35,644 nt of DNA from positions 1 through 35,644 of the IMG/VR virus record IMGVR_UViG_3300042731_002983. One strand, 5' to 3'. Source of the stretch: a virus. Positions 22,956-29,755 of the stretch are shown in pieces. Under the pieces are notes generated by a model. The model worked only from the letters and a program-made list of their open reading frames with translations. It was not told the DNA's origin and ran no database searches. Numbering within the stretch: the first letter of the stretch is position 1; every line of letters begins with the position of its first letter. A program made the translations under genes and the position numbers.

Positions 22956-24251
22956 CTAGTATACTTTGTAGGAAATATTTTTGCCTTCTGATTTTTTGAT
23001 CGGGAACCTAATCGCCGTATAGTACCTCATCGCCGTTGTTATATGCTGGTAGTCGCTATCGGCCTCCTGAAATGACGACCCGTTTTTAAGCTGAGTTGTC
23101 GCCAAGCCCTTGTCGGAATACGTGCATTTTGGATTGACGAAAAAGTGGCGCTCGCCGGCAGCGTTGCAAATCCTTGCACGAAGCGTGTTCTGCCCATCAA
23201 CGATAGGCCCATTTCCGCGCGGCACCCGGTCCACTATTGACCATCCATGGGCCCTTAGCACGTCTTTGATCATCGTCCAGCTTGAGTTTTGCCCGTGTTT
23301 CTCGCCAGCACGGCCAGCAGCATCACCGTACAAGTAAACCTTCTTGATCTTCGCATCCCCGTATCTATGCACAAACTCTAACGCTGCGTTCTCCGCGACG
23401 GCACTCTCGAGGATGATCTCGTCTACGACGAACGAATCGTCTCCGTACTCCTGGATCATGCAGCTGGAGAGAGGGGTATAATTGAAGTCATGACACCAAA
23501 TGATTGGCCGCGAATCGTCATATGCCTTGTTTGTGTGGTTGTATTTGCCGTAGTCCTCGTAGACCCTGCCTGTGGCCGTCTCGAAACTCGCCTCATACTC
23601 CTGGGCGAACTGCTTAGCGCTCATGGTTCGCTTTGCGGACTCGATGCGATCTTCCGGTAGCACTTCCGAGCTCCTCCAATGATAGTACCCCCACTCTGGG
23701 TCCTGCCCGCTCTCGGCGTACATCGCCATATCGTAGTAGTGGTTAAGGCCGTCCGGGACGCCGATCAGCCAGCACCAGGCTTTGTAATCTGGTCGCGACG
23801 GGTTGTATGTGTCGAGAGCTGGGCGGATATGCTCAGGCCATGCTTTAGCTTTGATATCTGCGATCTCATCGATAATGCCGCCGGACCAGAATATCCCCTC
23901 TATCCGTGCGGGCTTGTCAAGCCCGATCAGTTGGATGTAGGAGCCGTTGTGCAGATTGATGATGAGGTCTGTCTCTTTTGGGGTGTCACAGAATGATGAC
24001 GGGACCATTAGCTTGATGTCGTCCCAGTAGATTTTTTTTACCTGGTCGCGTGTCGGTGCTGCGATGAAGTAGGCTTCTCCCGGGTGGCTCATTGCTTGCT
24101 TGACGATGTAGCGCTTTGCTCTCTCTGTTTTTCCAGATCTCCTTCCGGCCGGGACCACTTTGAAGCGCTTATCCTCAGAAACAAGCCGTACCTGTTCCGG
24201 GATGTCCTTGAGCTTGTACCAGCGTGCGGCTTCTTTTTGTGTCAATATCAC
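22956..24251 (-). CDS. terL: Terminase large subunit
   Basis: This 431-residue packaging motor protein has a Walker A motif GRRSGKT (36-42), a Walker B IIDE (126-129) and, in the C-terminal nuclease domain, acidic residues Asp255 (WCHDFNY) and Asp310 (YLYGDAAG). It binds TerS and the portal, hydrolyses ATP and cuts DNA. The start GTG at 24251 has AAAGGATTACGTGA upstream; a lower TTG at 24245 is the alternative. It lies 16 bases after terS. Confidence 0.92.
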   Translation of the reverse strand: MILTQKEAARWYKLKDIPEQVRLVSEDKRFKVVPAGRRSGKTERAKRYIVKQAMSHPGEAYFIAAPTRDQVKKIYWDDIKLMVPSSFCDTPKETDLIINLHNGSYIQLIGLDKPARIEGIFWSGGIIDEIADIKAKAWPEHIRPALDTYNPSRPDYKAWCWLIGVPDGLNHYYDMAMYAESGQDPEWGYYHWRSSEVLPEDRIESAKRTMSAKQFAQEYEASFETATGRVYEDYGKYNHTNKAYDDSRPIIWCHDFNYTPLSSCMIQEYGDDSFVVDEIILESAVAENAALEFVHRYGDAKIKKVYLYGDAAGRAGEKHGQNSSWTMIKDVLRAHGWSIVDRVPRGNGPIVDGQNTLRARICNAAGERHFFVNPKCTYSDKGLATTQLKNGSSFQEADSDYQHITTAMRYYTAIRFPIKKSEGKNISYKVY

Positions 24252-24267
24252 TCACGTAATCCTTTCA

Positions 24268-24777
24268 TCAATCCGGCAGCTCACCAGCTACGGTCTGCAT
24301 AATTTCCTCCTTGGTCATGTGCTCTATGTTCTGCTGCGCGTTGGTGTTGTTTACTTCTACCTTGCTTCCGGGCTGATCGATGACGCCAAGGGTCTGCCCT
24401 GCTTTGTGAATTGTATCCTGCACTTTCTTGTGTTCGTCTACTGTTGTTTTTTCGTTGATCTTTTTCGCCATGACGCTTACGTTTTTCAGTGTAGCATTGT
24501 GAAGGAACTGCAGGTGCTTTGTTCTCTCTTCGTGAAGCTCATTGTGCACATGGGCAGCCGTTTCTTTGAGCGTTTCCTTTGCGGCTGAAACCTCGACAGC
24601 TTGGGAAAGAAGCCGTTTCTTTGGAGACTCTCTGTCCCACTTCTCCGCTTTGCTTTTTTTGCTGATAGCCCCTTTCGTTATCCCAGTTCGCTTTTCTATA
24701 TCGCTCGGGCCTAGCCCATGCTCGAAATATTCTCTTGCAAGCTCCCATTGCTCTGATGATATAGTGCTTCTAGCCAT
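24268..24777 (-). CDS. Terminase small subunit-like protein, 169 aa
   Basis: The N-terminal region carries a helix-turn-helix-like stretch (REYFEHGLGPSDIEKRTGIT followed by KGAISKKSKAEKWDRES), as in many small terminase subunits that recognise the packaging site. A helical centre follows, and the C-terminal tail ends GELPD. The start at 24777 (MARSTISSEQ) is preferred to an upstream ATG, because it overlaps the stop of a tiny reading frame and has AGAGG upstream. It lies directly before terL. Confidence 0.75.
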   Translation of the reverse strand: MARSTISSEQWELAREYFEHGLGPSDIEKRTGITKGAISKKSKAEKWDRESPKKRLLSQAVEVSAAKETLKETAAHVHNELHEERTKHLQFLHNATLKNVSVMAKKINEKTTVDEHKKVQDTIHKAGQTLGVIDQPGSKVEVNNTNAQQNIEHMTKEEIMQTVAGELPD

Positions 24778-24841
24778 TAATAACAACCTCTACCGGCTCA
24801 GGACTATCCATGTCGTCAATCCACACTGTTTTTGTATTCAT
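24770..24841 (-). CDS. Possible 23-aa coupling ORF before terS
   Basis: AGGAGG lies nine bases before an ATG at 24841, inside the 3' end of the methyltransferase gene. The frame (MNTKTVWIDDMDSPEPVEVV then ING) stops at 24770 within the first codons of terS. The strongest ribosome site of the region thus serves only this frame. It could be a leader peptide coupling terS translation to upstream ribosomes. A functional peptide is not shown. Confidence 0.4.
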   Translation of the reverse strand: MNTKTVWIDDMDSPEPVEVVING

Positions 24842-26057
24842 TCCAAGATACCTCCTCCCCATTGATTTTTATGGTGTCGATTGATGTGTAGTCGCACCAG
24901 CGTTGGGTGATTACTTGGGCGTATTTTTCGTCGAGTTCCATTCCATAGCATTTACGGTTTAGATTTTCGCACGCTATTAGAGTGCTTCCACTTCCTAAGA
25001 ACAAATCCATAACGATTGACTTTGCGAATGAGCAATTAAAAATTCCCTTCTCCGTAAGTTCGACTGGCTTCTGCGTTGGGTGGACGTATGAAGCGCCATT
25101 ATCTTTATTTATGCTCCACACGCTGCCTATTCTCTTCCCTTTCAGTTCTGCTTTTCTGTTCCACACGAGTGCCAGTTCATAATCCGTTGCAAATGAGCCT
25201 TTTAAGTCTCCAAGCCCCCCCCCACCTTTGTGCCAGACGATCATGTTGGATAGCCTTCCGAAAGGTTTTGTTATTTCAAGCCATTTAGAAATAACTTGGT
25301 ATGATGTCCACATAAACACAAATCCACGAGAATGCTTCTGCACAAGCGGAATCCATCCATCAAGGAAAACATCATCATTCTTAATTGCATCAAATTTGTC
25401 ATTCATGTTATTTGTGTAATTCACACCATACGGAGGGTCAGTAAACACCATATCAGCCTTCTTCCCATCCATCAGCCTCGCAACATCGTTCTCGTCAGTA
25501 CTGTCACCGCAGAGTAATCTGTGGTTTCCAAGTTCGATTAAGTCGCCACGTTTTATAACTGGATCTTCTTCCAGCTCCGGCACTTCGTCGGCTTTGCTTT
25601 CGTCAAGGTCTGGAATATCCATGTCACCTATGCCTAAATCGTCAAGCTCTTCCATGTCGAATCCTGTAAGGTCAAGACTGTAACCCTCTTCACAAAGCTC
25701 TTGCAGCTCAACCTTTAGCATGTCCTCATCCCACCCGGCGTTAAGTGCGAGCTTGTTGTCTGCAATGATGTATGCCTTTTTCTGCGCCTCCGTTAGCCCT
25801 TCCAGCACAATACATGGTACTTCCTCCATACCAAGACGCTGTGCCGCCATTATTCGCCCGTGGCCAGCGATAATACCTCCATCTTCGTCGATTAATACTG
25901 GATTAGTCCATCCGAATTCCTTGATGCTTGCCATTACTTGACTGATCTGCTCATCGCTATGGGTCCTGCTGTTTCTTGCGTATGGTATTAATGATGAAAC
26001 TTTTTTATATACCAAATCCATCTGTTTTTTATCCCTATTATTTCTTTTTGCTGCCAT
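24816..26057 (-). CDS. ParB-like domain fused to DNA methyltransferase
   Basis: The 413-residue protein has a ParB/Spo0J-type N-terminal domain (about 15-110, with GHGRIMAAQRLG at 65-76) and a class beta amino-methyltransferase domain. That domain has DPPY (207-210) before the SAM-binding FLGSGS (353-358). Such fusions are common in phages. They methylate adenine N6 or cytosine N4, probably to escape host restriction or control packaging. The start at 26057 has GGAGATCAAA upstream. It is just upstream of terS and probably on the same transcript. Confidence 0.88.
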   Translation of the reverse strand: MAAKRNNRDKKQMDLVYKKVSSLIPYARNSRTHSDEQISQVMASIKEFGWTNPVLIDEDGGIIAGHGRIMAAQRLGMEEVPCIVLEGLTEAQKKAYIIADNKLALNAGWDEDMLKVELQELCEEGYSLDLTGFDMEELDDLGIGDMDIPDLDESKADEVPELEEDPVIKRGDLIELGNHRLLCGDSTDENDVARLMDGKKADMVFTDPPYGVNYTNNMNDKFDAIKNDDVFLDGWIPLVQKHSRGFVFMWTSYQVISKWLEITKPFGRLSNMIVWHKGGGGLGDLKGSFATDYELALVWNRKAELKGKRIGSVWSINKDNGASYVHPTQKPVELTEKGIFNCSFAKSIVMDLFLGSGSTLIACENLNRKCYGMELDEKYAQVITQRWCDYTSIDTIKINGEEVSWNEYKNSVD

Positions 26058-26199
26058 TTTGATCTCCAGCGAGAACTTCTGCACCTATTTTTAGCGCTTC
26101 ATACATAAACCTCTTTTTCGGATTGTCGCTTTTCTTGTAGGTCGCCCTCAAGTTTTGAGGGGTCATGCCTACAAGCTCGCATAGTTTTGTGTCAGTCAT
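26038..26199 (-). CDS. Small helix-turn-helix-like protein, 53 aa
   Basis: The short product (MTDTKLCELVGMTPQNLRAT, then YKKSDNPKKRFMYEALKIGA) has a helix-turn-helix-like KLCELVGMTPQNLRATY stretch, as in tiny XRE-type or transposase-like DNA-binding domains, and a basic middle. The start at 26199 overlaps the upstream gene; AAGG lies 7-8 bases before it. It sits just upstream of the methyltransferase under the sigma70 promoter at 26411. It is a candidate for the unidentified regulator of the tandem-hexamer promoters, but only by inference. Confidence 0.55.
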   Translation of the reverse strand: MTDTKLCELVGMTPQNLRATYKKSDNPKKRFMYEALKIGAEVLAGDQNGSKKK

Positions 26200-26380
26200 T
26201 TTTTGACCTTGTAATATAGGCTTCGCCGGCATAATAGTCCCATTGGTTGCCGTCACTATCAACAACCACCCATCCTTCACCCTCTCTTTTTTTCGCTGCT
26301 TTACATGCCGCTTCTGGAGTTCTGTGGCTGCTTCCTCCTTTGATGCCATATGTGTTTGTGACTTTGTATGTAGTTTTCAT
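26192..26380 (-). CDS. Small conserved protein, paralogue B, 62 aa
   Basis: It closely matches the gene at 22701-22892, sharing most of YGIKG, HRTPEAACKA, KREGEGWVVVDS and GNQWD. The start follows AAAAAGGATCCGAG. Here the promoter is a classical sigma70 one, so the same gene type is expressed by two different promoter classes. The paired copies are about 70 per cent identical by eye. Function unknown. Confidence 0.75.
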   Translation of the reverse strand: MKTTYKVTNTYGIKGGSSHRTPEAACKAAKKREGEGWVVVDSDGNQWDYYAGEAYITRSKND

Positions 26381-26410
26381 CTCGGATCCTTTTTCTCTTT
26401 AGATACCACT

Positions 26411-26439
26411 ATTATAGCAAATATATCTTCTGATTTCAA
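26411..26439 (-). promoter_or_regulatory. Sigma70 promoter before paralogue B
   Basis: On the minus strand TTGAAA (26439-26434), 17 bases, then TATAAT (26416-26411), with TGC before the -10. This is the best match to a bacterial sigma70 promoter in the window and could drive paralogue B, the small HTH gene, the methyltransferase and terminase. Confidence 0.85.
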
Positions 26440-26443
26440 GTGT

Positions 26444-26465
26444 TTTAGAAAAAATGTTTTCTAAA
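26444..26465. other. A/T-rich palindrome beside sigma70 promoter
   Basis: TTTAGAAAA and TTTTCTAAA form a 9-bp inverted repeat with a 4-base loop, immediately upstream of the -35 and covering the stop codon of the gene at 26461. It could be an operator, an upstream promoter element or a weak 3' structure. Confidence 0.4.
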
Positions 26466-26901
26466 TCTCTGGAATTGTTTTTTTCTCTAGCACTGCGAAG
26501 CTTTGATTTTTTGCCAATAGTCGCATCAAATCATATATCTTTGTCTCATACTCATCGCACAGCGCATCAATGACGTCGTCTGCGTGACGAAGCGATGCAG
26601 TGTGGCCATATTTGACAACAACTCTGCCCCGAATAGTTCTTTTTGCCTCCTCTCGCGTCATATTCATATCCTGAGTTTTACGCTGGGCCGTAGCTTTTTT
26701 CTTCCAGCCAAGCACGATTTCGATCGCATCATCGACGGAAATATCTTGGCCGTGAAGACCGATTGCTTTCCAGAATCGATCCATTTCTTGGGCCTGCATA
26801 TTTGCTAGATCTATTGCCGTCCCAAGAAGTGGTCGGCAACAGTCATTCATCGTCTCCATCTCCCTGAGAAGCTTTTCCTGTAGTTCTTTCATACCGTCCA
26901 T
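26461..26901 (-). CDS. Hypothetical protein, 146 aa
   Basis: The start at 26901 is chosen because AAGGAGATAAA precedes it. The protein is helical and charged: MDGMKELQEKLLREMETMND, then DDAIEIVLGWKKKATAQRKT, a short basic TIRGRVVVKYGHTAS and a terminal KKTIPEI. It belongs to a leftward early cluster of small genes. No known domain is visible, and the very AT-rich 3' end reaches into the palindrome at 26444-26465. Confidence 0.65.
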   Translation of the reverse strand: MDGMKELQEKLLREMETMNDCCRPLLGTAIDLANMQAQEMDRFWKAIGLHGQDISVDDAIEIVLGWKKKATAQRKTQDMNMTREEAKRTIRGRVVVKYGHTASLRHADDVIDALCDEYETKIYDLMRLLAKNQSFAVLEKKTIPEI

Positions 26902-26975
26902 TTTATCTCCTTGCTTCTGCACAAAGCATAGCATATTTTTCTGCAGTCAAGAAAACATTAGCAATCATACACACA

Positions 26976-27179
26976 TCACACCTCCAGGTCGTCGAGTTCG
27001 CCGTTTTCTGCCATCGCAGATTCTGCCCGCAGCAGACGCGCCTCGTGATCGTCGATGATAGCGTAACACTCCATCGCCTCCTCTGACGTCAATCCGCTCA
27101 TGCTCACCGCGTGTCGTGCCTCATCGATCCCGTCAACCTTCAGCAGTTTCTCTACCGCATGTTTAATTTGATAGTTCAT
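26976..27179 (-). CDS. Small acidic hypothetical protein, 67 aa
   Basis: The start at 27179 has GGAGATTGAG before it, using the final bases of the upstream gene. The product is acidic and helical (MNYQIKHAVEKLLKVDGIDE; EARLLRAESAMAENGELDDL). It is part of the operon from 27559 down to 26976. No domain recognised. Confidence 0.65.
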   Translation of the reverse strand: MNYQIKHAVEKLLKVDGIDEARHAVSMSGLTSEEAMECYAIIDDHEARLLRAESAMAENGELDDLEV

Positions 27180-27180
27180 C

Positions 27181-27435
27181 TCAATCTCCTAAGTCTAAAA
27201 TTCCGAACTTTGCTCTATAGCAGCGCTTCCACTGCTCGACTACCGTCCGGTCTGACCATATCACGGTCCTAACCCACCGAGGGTATGCCTTGTGCTCTGC
27301 GTAAGTCAATCGGCTCTCTATCCGCCTGACTGGATCTTCGACCAGCGCAAGATCCTTCAGCGCATGGGCCATCATCACAAAGTCGTCGCCAAAAATGTCT
27401 GCAAAGATCAAAAAATCGTCTATGTCCTCAATCAT
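27181..27435 (-). CDS. Hypothetical protein, 84 aa
   Basis: The start at 27435 is preferred over an upstream in-frame start: GAGGTG lies four bases before it and it overlaps the upstream stop by eight bases. The protein has an acidic start (MIEDIDDFLIFADIFGDDFV), a central RIESRLTYAEHKAYPRWVRT and an aromatic/basic end (WKRCYRAKFG). Function unknown. Confidence 0.65.
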   Translation of the reverse strand: MIEDIDDFLIFADIFGDDFVMMAHALKDLALVEDPVRRIESRLTYAEHKAYPRWVRTVIWSDRTVVEQWKRCYRAKFGILDLGD

Positions 27436-27559
27436 CACACACCTCTTTAAAAATCTCCCATCCGTCTGCAAGCAGGCGAACTACGTCTTGCTTCTGCACG
27501 TTTACAACTCCGTATGGGCCTTTCATCCTCACTCCGCCTGTTGTTTTTACAGTTTCCAT
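27428..27559 (-). CDS. Small hypothetical protein, 43 aa
   Basis: The ATG at 27559 follows AAAGGATACGAG, identical in part to the leader of the gene at 903. The product begins METVKTTGGVRMKGPYGVVN and ends ADGWEIFKEVCDD. The first three residues and the leader match the gene at 903, and the leader type also resembles those of paralogues A and B, so four cassettes share this 5' segment. The gene starts the operon under site j. Confidence 0.7.
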   Translation of the reverse strand: METVKTTGGVRMKGPYGVVNVQKQDVVRLLADGWEIFKEVCDD

Positions 27560-27589
27560 CTCGTATCCTTTATCTTTTTTGATATTTAC

Positions 27590-27622
27590 AGTATGGCACA
27601 AGATGGTAAATGTATGGCTAAC
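27590..27622 (-). promoter_or_regulatory. Tandem-hexamer promoter (site j)
   Basis: On the minus strand GTTAGC (27622-27617), five bases, ATTTAC (27611-27606), ten bases, CATACT (27595-27590). It overlaps the 3' end of ninG by five bases. Its -10, spacer and leader are almost the same as site a on the opposite strand. Confidence 0.75.
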
Positions 27623-28145
27623 ATCCGTCGCAGCTTTTGAGTTTTTCTGAGTACTTTTTGATGATTTCCCGAAGCTCTTCCGCGCTCCAACGCTTGATGT
27701 TTCGCGTAGATTCAAGCTCCTCAACCTGATCGATTCCAATTTTGTCCACCAGCGCTTTTCTGTACTCAGCAAGGTTACCGCTTTTATAGTTATTGCATAT
27801 TGAGCATTGCTTATTTACGTTTCTCTCGTCATATCTCAGAGCAGAGTTCCCGCCCTGGCTGCGATAATGTCCCGCATGCCACTGCCGGCCGTCGCCAGAG
27901 TACCCGCACGATATGCACGGCTCGTTCTTGTCTCTGCATTTTCGAATCCAGGCGTTAAAAGCAGCCTGCGCCTTTTTGTGCAGTGTCTGGATGTCATTTT
28001 CCAGAAAATCCTTTTTTGCCTTTCGCGCCTTTTTCTGCTTCTGCATCCGCGCATACTCCATCGCGCACTCGAAGCAGCAAGTTGTCTGCATTGGTCTTTC
28101 CGGCTCGAACATCTTCCCACATGCTTTGCACTTTTTTTTTCTCAC
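27618..28145 (-). CDS. ninG: NinG-like recombination nuclease
   Basis: This 175-residue protein is like lambda NinG (Rap). The N terminus has a zinc-finger-like cysteine set (Cys6, Cys9, Cys23, Cys24, Cys27), followed by a Lys/Arg-rich helix. The C-terminal half has Cys77, Cys80, His90, His93, Cys114 and Cys117 with WHAGHYRSQGGNSALR, in which the HNH-like nuclease centre should lie. In lambda it resolves recombination intermediates, which suits a phage with its own ERF and YqaJ genes. GTG is the start, preceded by GGAGGATACA. Confidence 0.88.
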   Translation of the reverse strand: MRKKKCKACGKMFEPERPMQTTCCFECAMEYARMQKQKKARKAKKDFLENDIQTLHKKAQAAFNAWIRKCRDKNEPCISCGYSGDGRQWHAGHYRSQGGNSALRYDERNVNKQCSICNNYKSGNLAEYRKALVDKIGIDQVEELESTRNIKRWSAEELREIIKKYSEKLKSCDGC

Positions 28146-28178
28146 TGTATCCTCCGTTTTGCGGATATTTCGAAAATG

Positions 28179-28358
28179 TCATACTAGATCCAAGGGCTTA
28201 GCAGCATACTTCTCAATCAATGCGATTGCCATCAGAACATCGGATCCCGCGAAACGATCTATTTTTAGGATTTCGACAGCCTCCCCGAACACTTCTACTT
28301 CTGCTTTCACCTCTCCGTCCTTCTCGATCGAAAACCGAGTCGCGTAAATGTCAACCAC
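28179..28358 (-). CDS. Small hypothetical protein, 59 aa
   Basis: GTG at 28358 follows AAAGGAGATTATT, a good ribosome site, so the longer upstream frame is rejected. The product has a hydrophobic beta start (VVDIYATRFSIEKDGEV), an acidic middle and a helix (ALIEKYAAKPLDLV). It is under tandem-hexamer site f and directly upstream of ninG. No family known. Confidence 0.65.
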   Translation of the reverse strand: MVDIYATRFSIEKDGEVKAEVEVFGEAVEILKIDRFAGSDVLMAIALIEKYAAKPLDLV

Positions 28359-28377
28359 AATAATCTCCTTTTTGAGA

Positions 28378-28410
28378 ATCATATCATCAAAAAGTAAACA
28401 TACAGTAAAC
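28378..28410 (-). promoter_or_regulatory. Tandem-hexamer promoter (site f)
   Basis: On the minus strand GTTTAC (28410-28405), five bases, GTTTAC (28399-28394), ten bases, TATGAT (28383-28378). It drives the 59-residue gene and ninG. Confidence 0.8.
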
Positions 28411-28411
28411 A

Positions 28412-28513
28412 TTAAAATATCTTCCACCGTCCGAATATGTCGGATAGCTGATAAACACGTATCTTGTCGAGCATGCTGTATGCGTCCTCTACACGAGTTC
28501 TGTCGCTTATCAT
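28412..28513 (-). CDS. Small hypothetical protein, 33 aa
   Basis: The ATG at 28513 overlaps the stop of the upstream micro-gene (ATGA), a coupling typical of this genome. The product is MISDRTRVEDAYSMLDKIRV then YQLSDIFGRWKIF, partly helical. No known domain. Its 3' end stops just before site f. It is short enough to be chance, but the coupling and the absence of any other use for the DNA support it. Confidence 0.45.
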   Translation of the reverse strand: MISDRTRVEDAYSMLDKIRVYQLSDIFGRWKIF

Positions 28514-28590
28514 TGTACACCACCGACCAATACTGCTATCCAAAAAATCACAAACACAAGCGCCACAACCCTAATCATTCCGGCAAACAT
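28510..28590 (-). CDS. Micro membrane protein, 26 aa
   Basis: The ATG at 28590 has AAAGGATCAGTA upstream. The peptide (MFAGMIRVVALVFVIFWIAV then LVGGVQ) is one strong membrane segment with a single Arg, like small phage or host membrane-active peptides. It lies between divergent early promoter regions. Confidence 0.45.
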   Translation of the reverse strand: MFAGMIRVVALVFVIFWIAVLVGGVQ

Positions 28591-28611
28591 TACTGATCCT
28601 TTTTTTGACAC

Positions 28612-28644
28612 GTTAGCAGTGTGTTTACTTTTCTTAGTAATAAT
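28612..28644 (+). promoter_or_regulatory. Tandem-hexamer promoter (site d)
   Basis: GTTAGC at 28612-28617, GTTTAC at 28623-28628, ten bases, AATAAT at 28639-28644. It drives the three plus-strand genes at 28672-29383. Confidence 0.78.
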
Positions 28645-28671
28645 ACTAGTATATCAAAAAAAGGATAGACA

Positions 28672-28959
28672 ATGTTAGACAAAAAGTACCTGCTGAACAT
28701 GGCGAATATGCTCGTGTCAGAATCGTTCGACTCAAAAGCCAGTGTTCGGGTTTCAACGAATGGCAACAGCGTTGATGCGACATTCTATAAGGGTCCACTT
28801 CACGAAAACTTCACAATGACTGTATACTGCTTCACGGACGACATCATAGCCGATGAAGTGCTTAACGCCGCGCTGGATCTAATGGATGACCCGTCGAAAT
28901 ATGACGAAACTCATCGATGGTATCATGTAGACGTGCTAAGATTCAAGGAGCCCGTATGA
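28672..28959 (+). CDS. Hypothetical early protein, 95 aa
   Basis: The ATG follows AAAAAAAGGATAGACA. The product has MLDKKYLLNMANMLVSESFD, several short beta strands (VRVSTNGNSVDATFYKGPLH) and an acidic helix. It is the first gene under site d. No family recognised. Confidence 0.68.
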   Translation: MLDKKYLLNMANMLVSESFDSKASVRVSTNGNSVDATFYKGPLHENFTMTVYCFTDDIIADEVLNAALDLMDDPSKYDETHRWYHVDVLRFKEPV

Positions 28960-29255
28960 GCATCTACGTATCGGTAGAAGAGATGGGCCAGGAAGGACAG
29001 CTGATAGCAAGCAGCATGTATCAGTGTGGGTGCAGAAGAAAAGGCATTACATCGCTTGGGTCAAACGGATATATCATGGCACGAGCACACTTCGATGTCG
29101 ACGATATGATCAAAATATACTGTGACAGGATAGCGCGTGCAGAAAATTGTGTTAAGAATAACGCAAGATTCATTTCAAAATGGAGGCAGAGGAAAGCGAT
29201 GCTTCTGGCGCTAAAAGCGAAAAAGGAAAAACAATGCTCCCAGACACATATATGA
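28956..29255 (+). CDS. Hypothetical protein, 99 aa
   Basis: The start at 28956 overlaps the upstream stop by four bases and has AAGGAG five bases upstream. The product is Arg/Lys-rich in its last third (NNARFISKWRQRKAMLLALK, then AKKEKQ) and has Cys-x-Cys (YQCGCRRKG) in its first third. This could be an RNA- or DNA-binding adaptor, but no known motif is complete. Confidence 0.65.
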   Translation: MSIYVSVEEMGQEGQLIASSMYQCGCRRKGITSLGSNGYIMARAHFDVDDMIKIYCDRIARAENCVKNNARFISKWRQRKAMLLALKAKKEKQCSQTHI

Positions 29256-29383
29256 TCACAGGCACAGAGTGGTTCGTCGCTGCGTTCTCGTTCGCATTCT
29301 ACGTCGCCACCGTCGCATGCGTGTTCGTTCCGTTCGACGCAGTGGACGCATGGTTTGAAGATATGGCAGATCGCTTGCTGTAA
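29234..29383 (+). CDS. Small membrane protein, 49 aa
   Basis: The ATG at 29234 with AAAGGAAAAACA upstream is preferred to a longer frame. The product has one membrane segment (WFVAAFSFAFYVATVACVFV) and an acidic C terminus (DAVDAWFEDMADRLL). It overlaps the preceding gene by 22 bases. Role unknown. Confidence 0.6.
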   Translation: MLPDTYMITGTEWFVAAFSFAFYVATVACVFVPFDAVDAWFEDMADRLL

Positions 29384-29403
29384 TCACCTGCATGCGCTAT
29401 AAT
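29375..29403 (+). promoter_or_regulatory. Sigma70 promoter before RNA element A
   Basis: TTGCTG at 29375-29380, 17 bases, TATAAT at 29398-29403. It overlaps the end of the 49-residue gene. The predicted start near 29410 is at the very foot of the first hairpin of element A. Confidence 0.72.
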
Positions 29404-29409
29404 ATACTC

Positions 29410-29545
29410 ATGCACAGGGGCGCATTCTAGCGGAAGCGTAGGCGCCCTGGTGCTCTGTAGCTACAAGCTGGATGTATCATGCAGGGTCTCCCCACAATGC
29501 CCACCCTGGGTACTGGGCGCCCTTTTGAGTCTCTGCGTGATACAT
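29410..29545 (+). ncRNA. Structured RNA element A
   Basis: The first hairpin pairs GCACAGGGGCGC (29412-29423) with GCGCCCTGGTGC (29442-29453), 11 of 12 positions, and closes over CTAGC-GGAA-GCGTAG, a GNRA-type tetraloop. After a spacer containing CTACAAGCTGG, a second 13-bp stem pairs ATGTATCATGCAG (29472-29484) with CTGCGTGATACAT (29533-29545), enclosing a G/C-rich region with further pairing. Frames across it are not convincing as protein. Position at the 5' end of the replication operon suggests a leader, antiterminator or small RNA. Confidence 0.62.
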
Positions 29546-29559
29546 CATCCTATGCATGC

Positions 29560-29589
29560 TTGCCTTTACTTCCGACTTTGTGCTATAAT
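29560..29589 (+). promoter_or_regulatory. Sigma70 promoter before RNA element B
   Basis: TTGCCT at 29560-29565, 18 bases, TATAAT at 29584-29589, with TGC before the -10 (extended -10). The predicted start near 29596 is again the foot of the first pairing in element B. Confidence 0.7.
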
Positions 29590-29595
29590 GTGCTC

Positions 29596-29735
29596 ATACA
29601 TCGGGGCCACCTCTCTTGGATGTGTCAATGCTCCGGTCTTTCCGCTACAAACTGGATATATCATGCAGGGCTTTCCCCAGTGCCCGCTTTTGCCGGGGTG
29701 CCCCTAGGGGCCTCTGCATGAGCTATCTAGAGCAA
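29596..29735 (+). ncRNA. Structured RNA element B, paralogue of A
   Basis: Its core (29645-29679) matches element A at 29461-29494 nearly base for base: CTACAARCTGGAT, then RTATCATGCAGGG, then a CCCC block. TCATGCAG (29661-29668) pairs with CTGCATGA (29714-29721), with ATA/TAT extending it. The first hairpin is ATACATC (29596-29602) with GATGTGT (29619-29625). Base changes outside the core keep the pairing, which supports an RNA role. Tandem A-B duplication is likely. Confidence 0.62.
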
Positions 29736-29739
29736 AAGC

Positions 29740-29755
29740 GAAACTGGGGAGTTTC
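29740..29755 (+). terminator. Hairpin after element B
   Basis: GAAACT-GGGG-AGTTTC is a perfect 6-bp stem, followed by CTTCT. It could end or process element B's RNA before the gene at 29794. The weak T-run argues against an efficient terminator. Confidence 0.4.

Noticed and set aside
26902-26960. TTGACT promoter before the 146-residue gene
   Set aside because: The only -10-like hexamer (TATGCT) is 14 bases or less away, too close for a sigma70 promoter.
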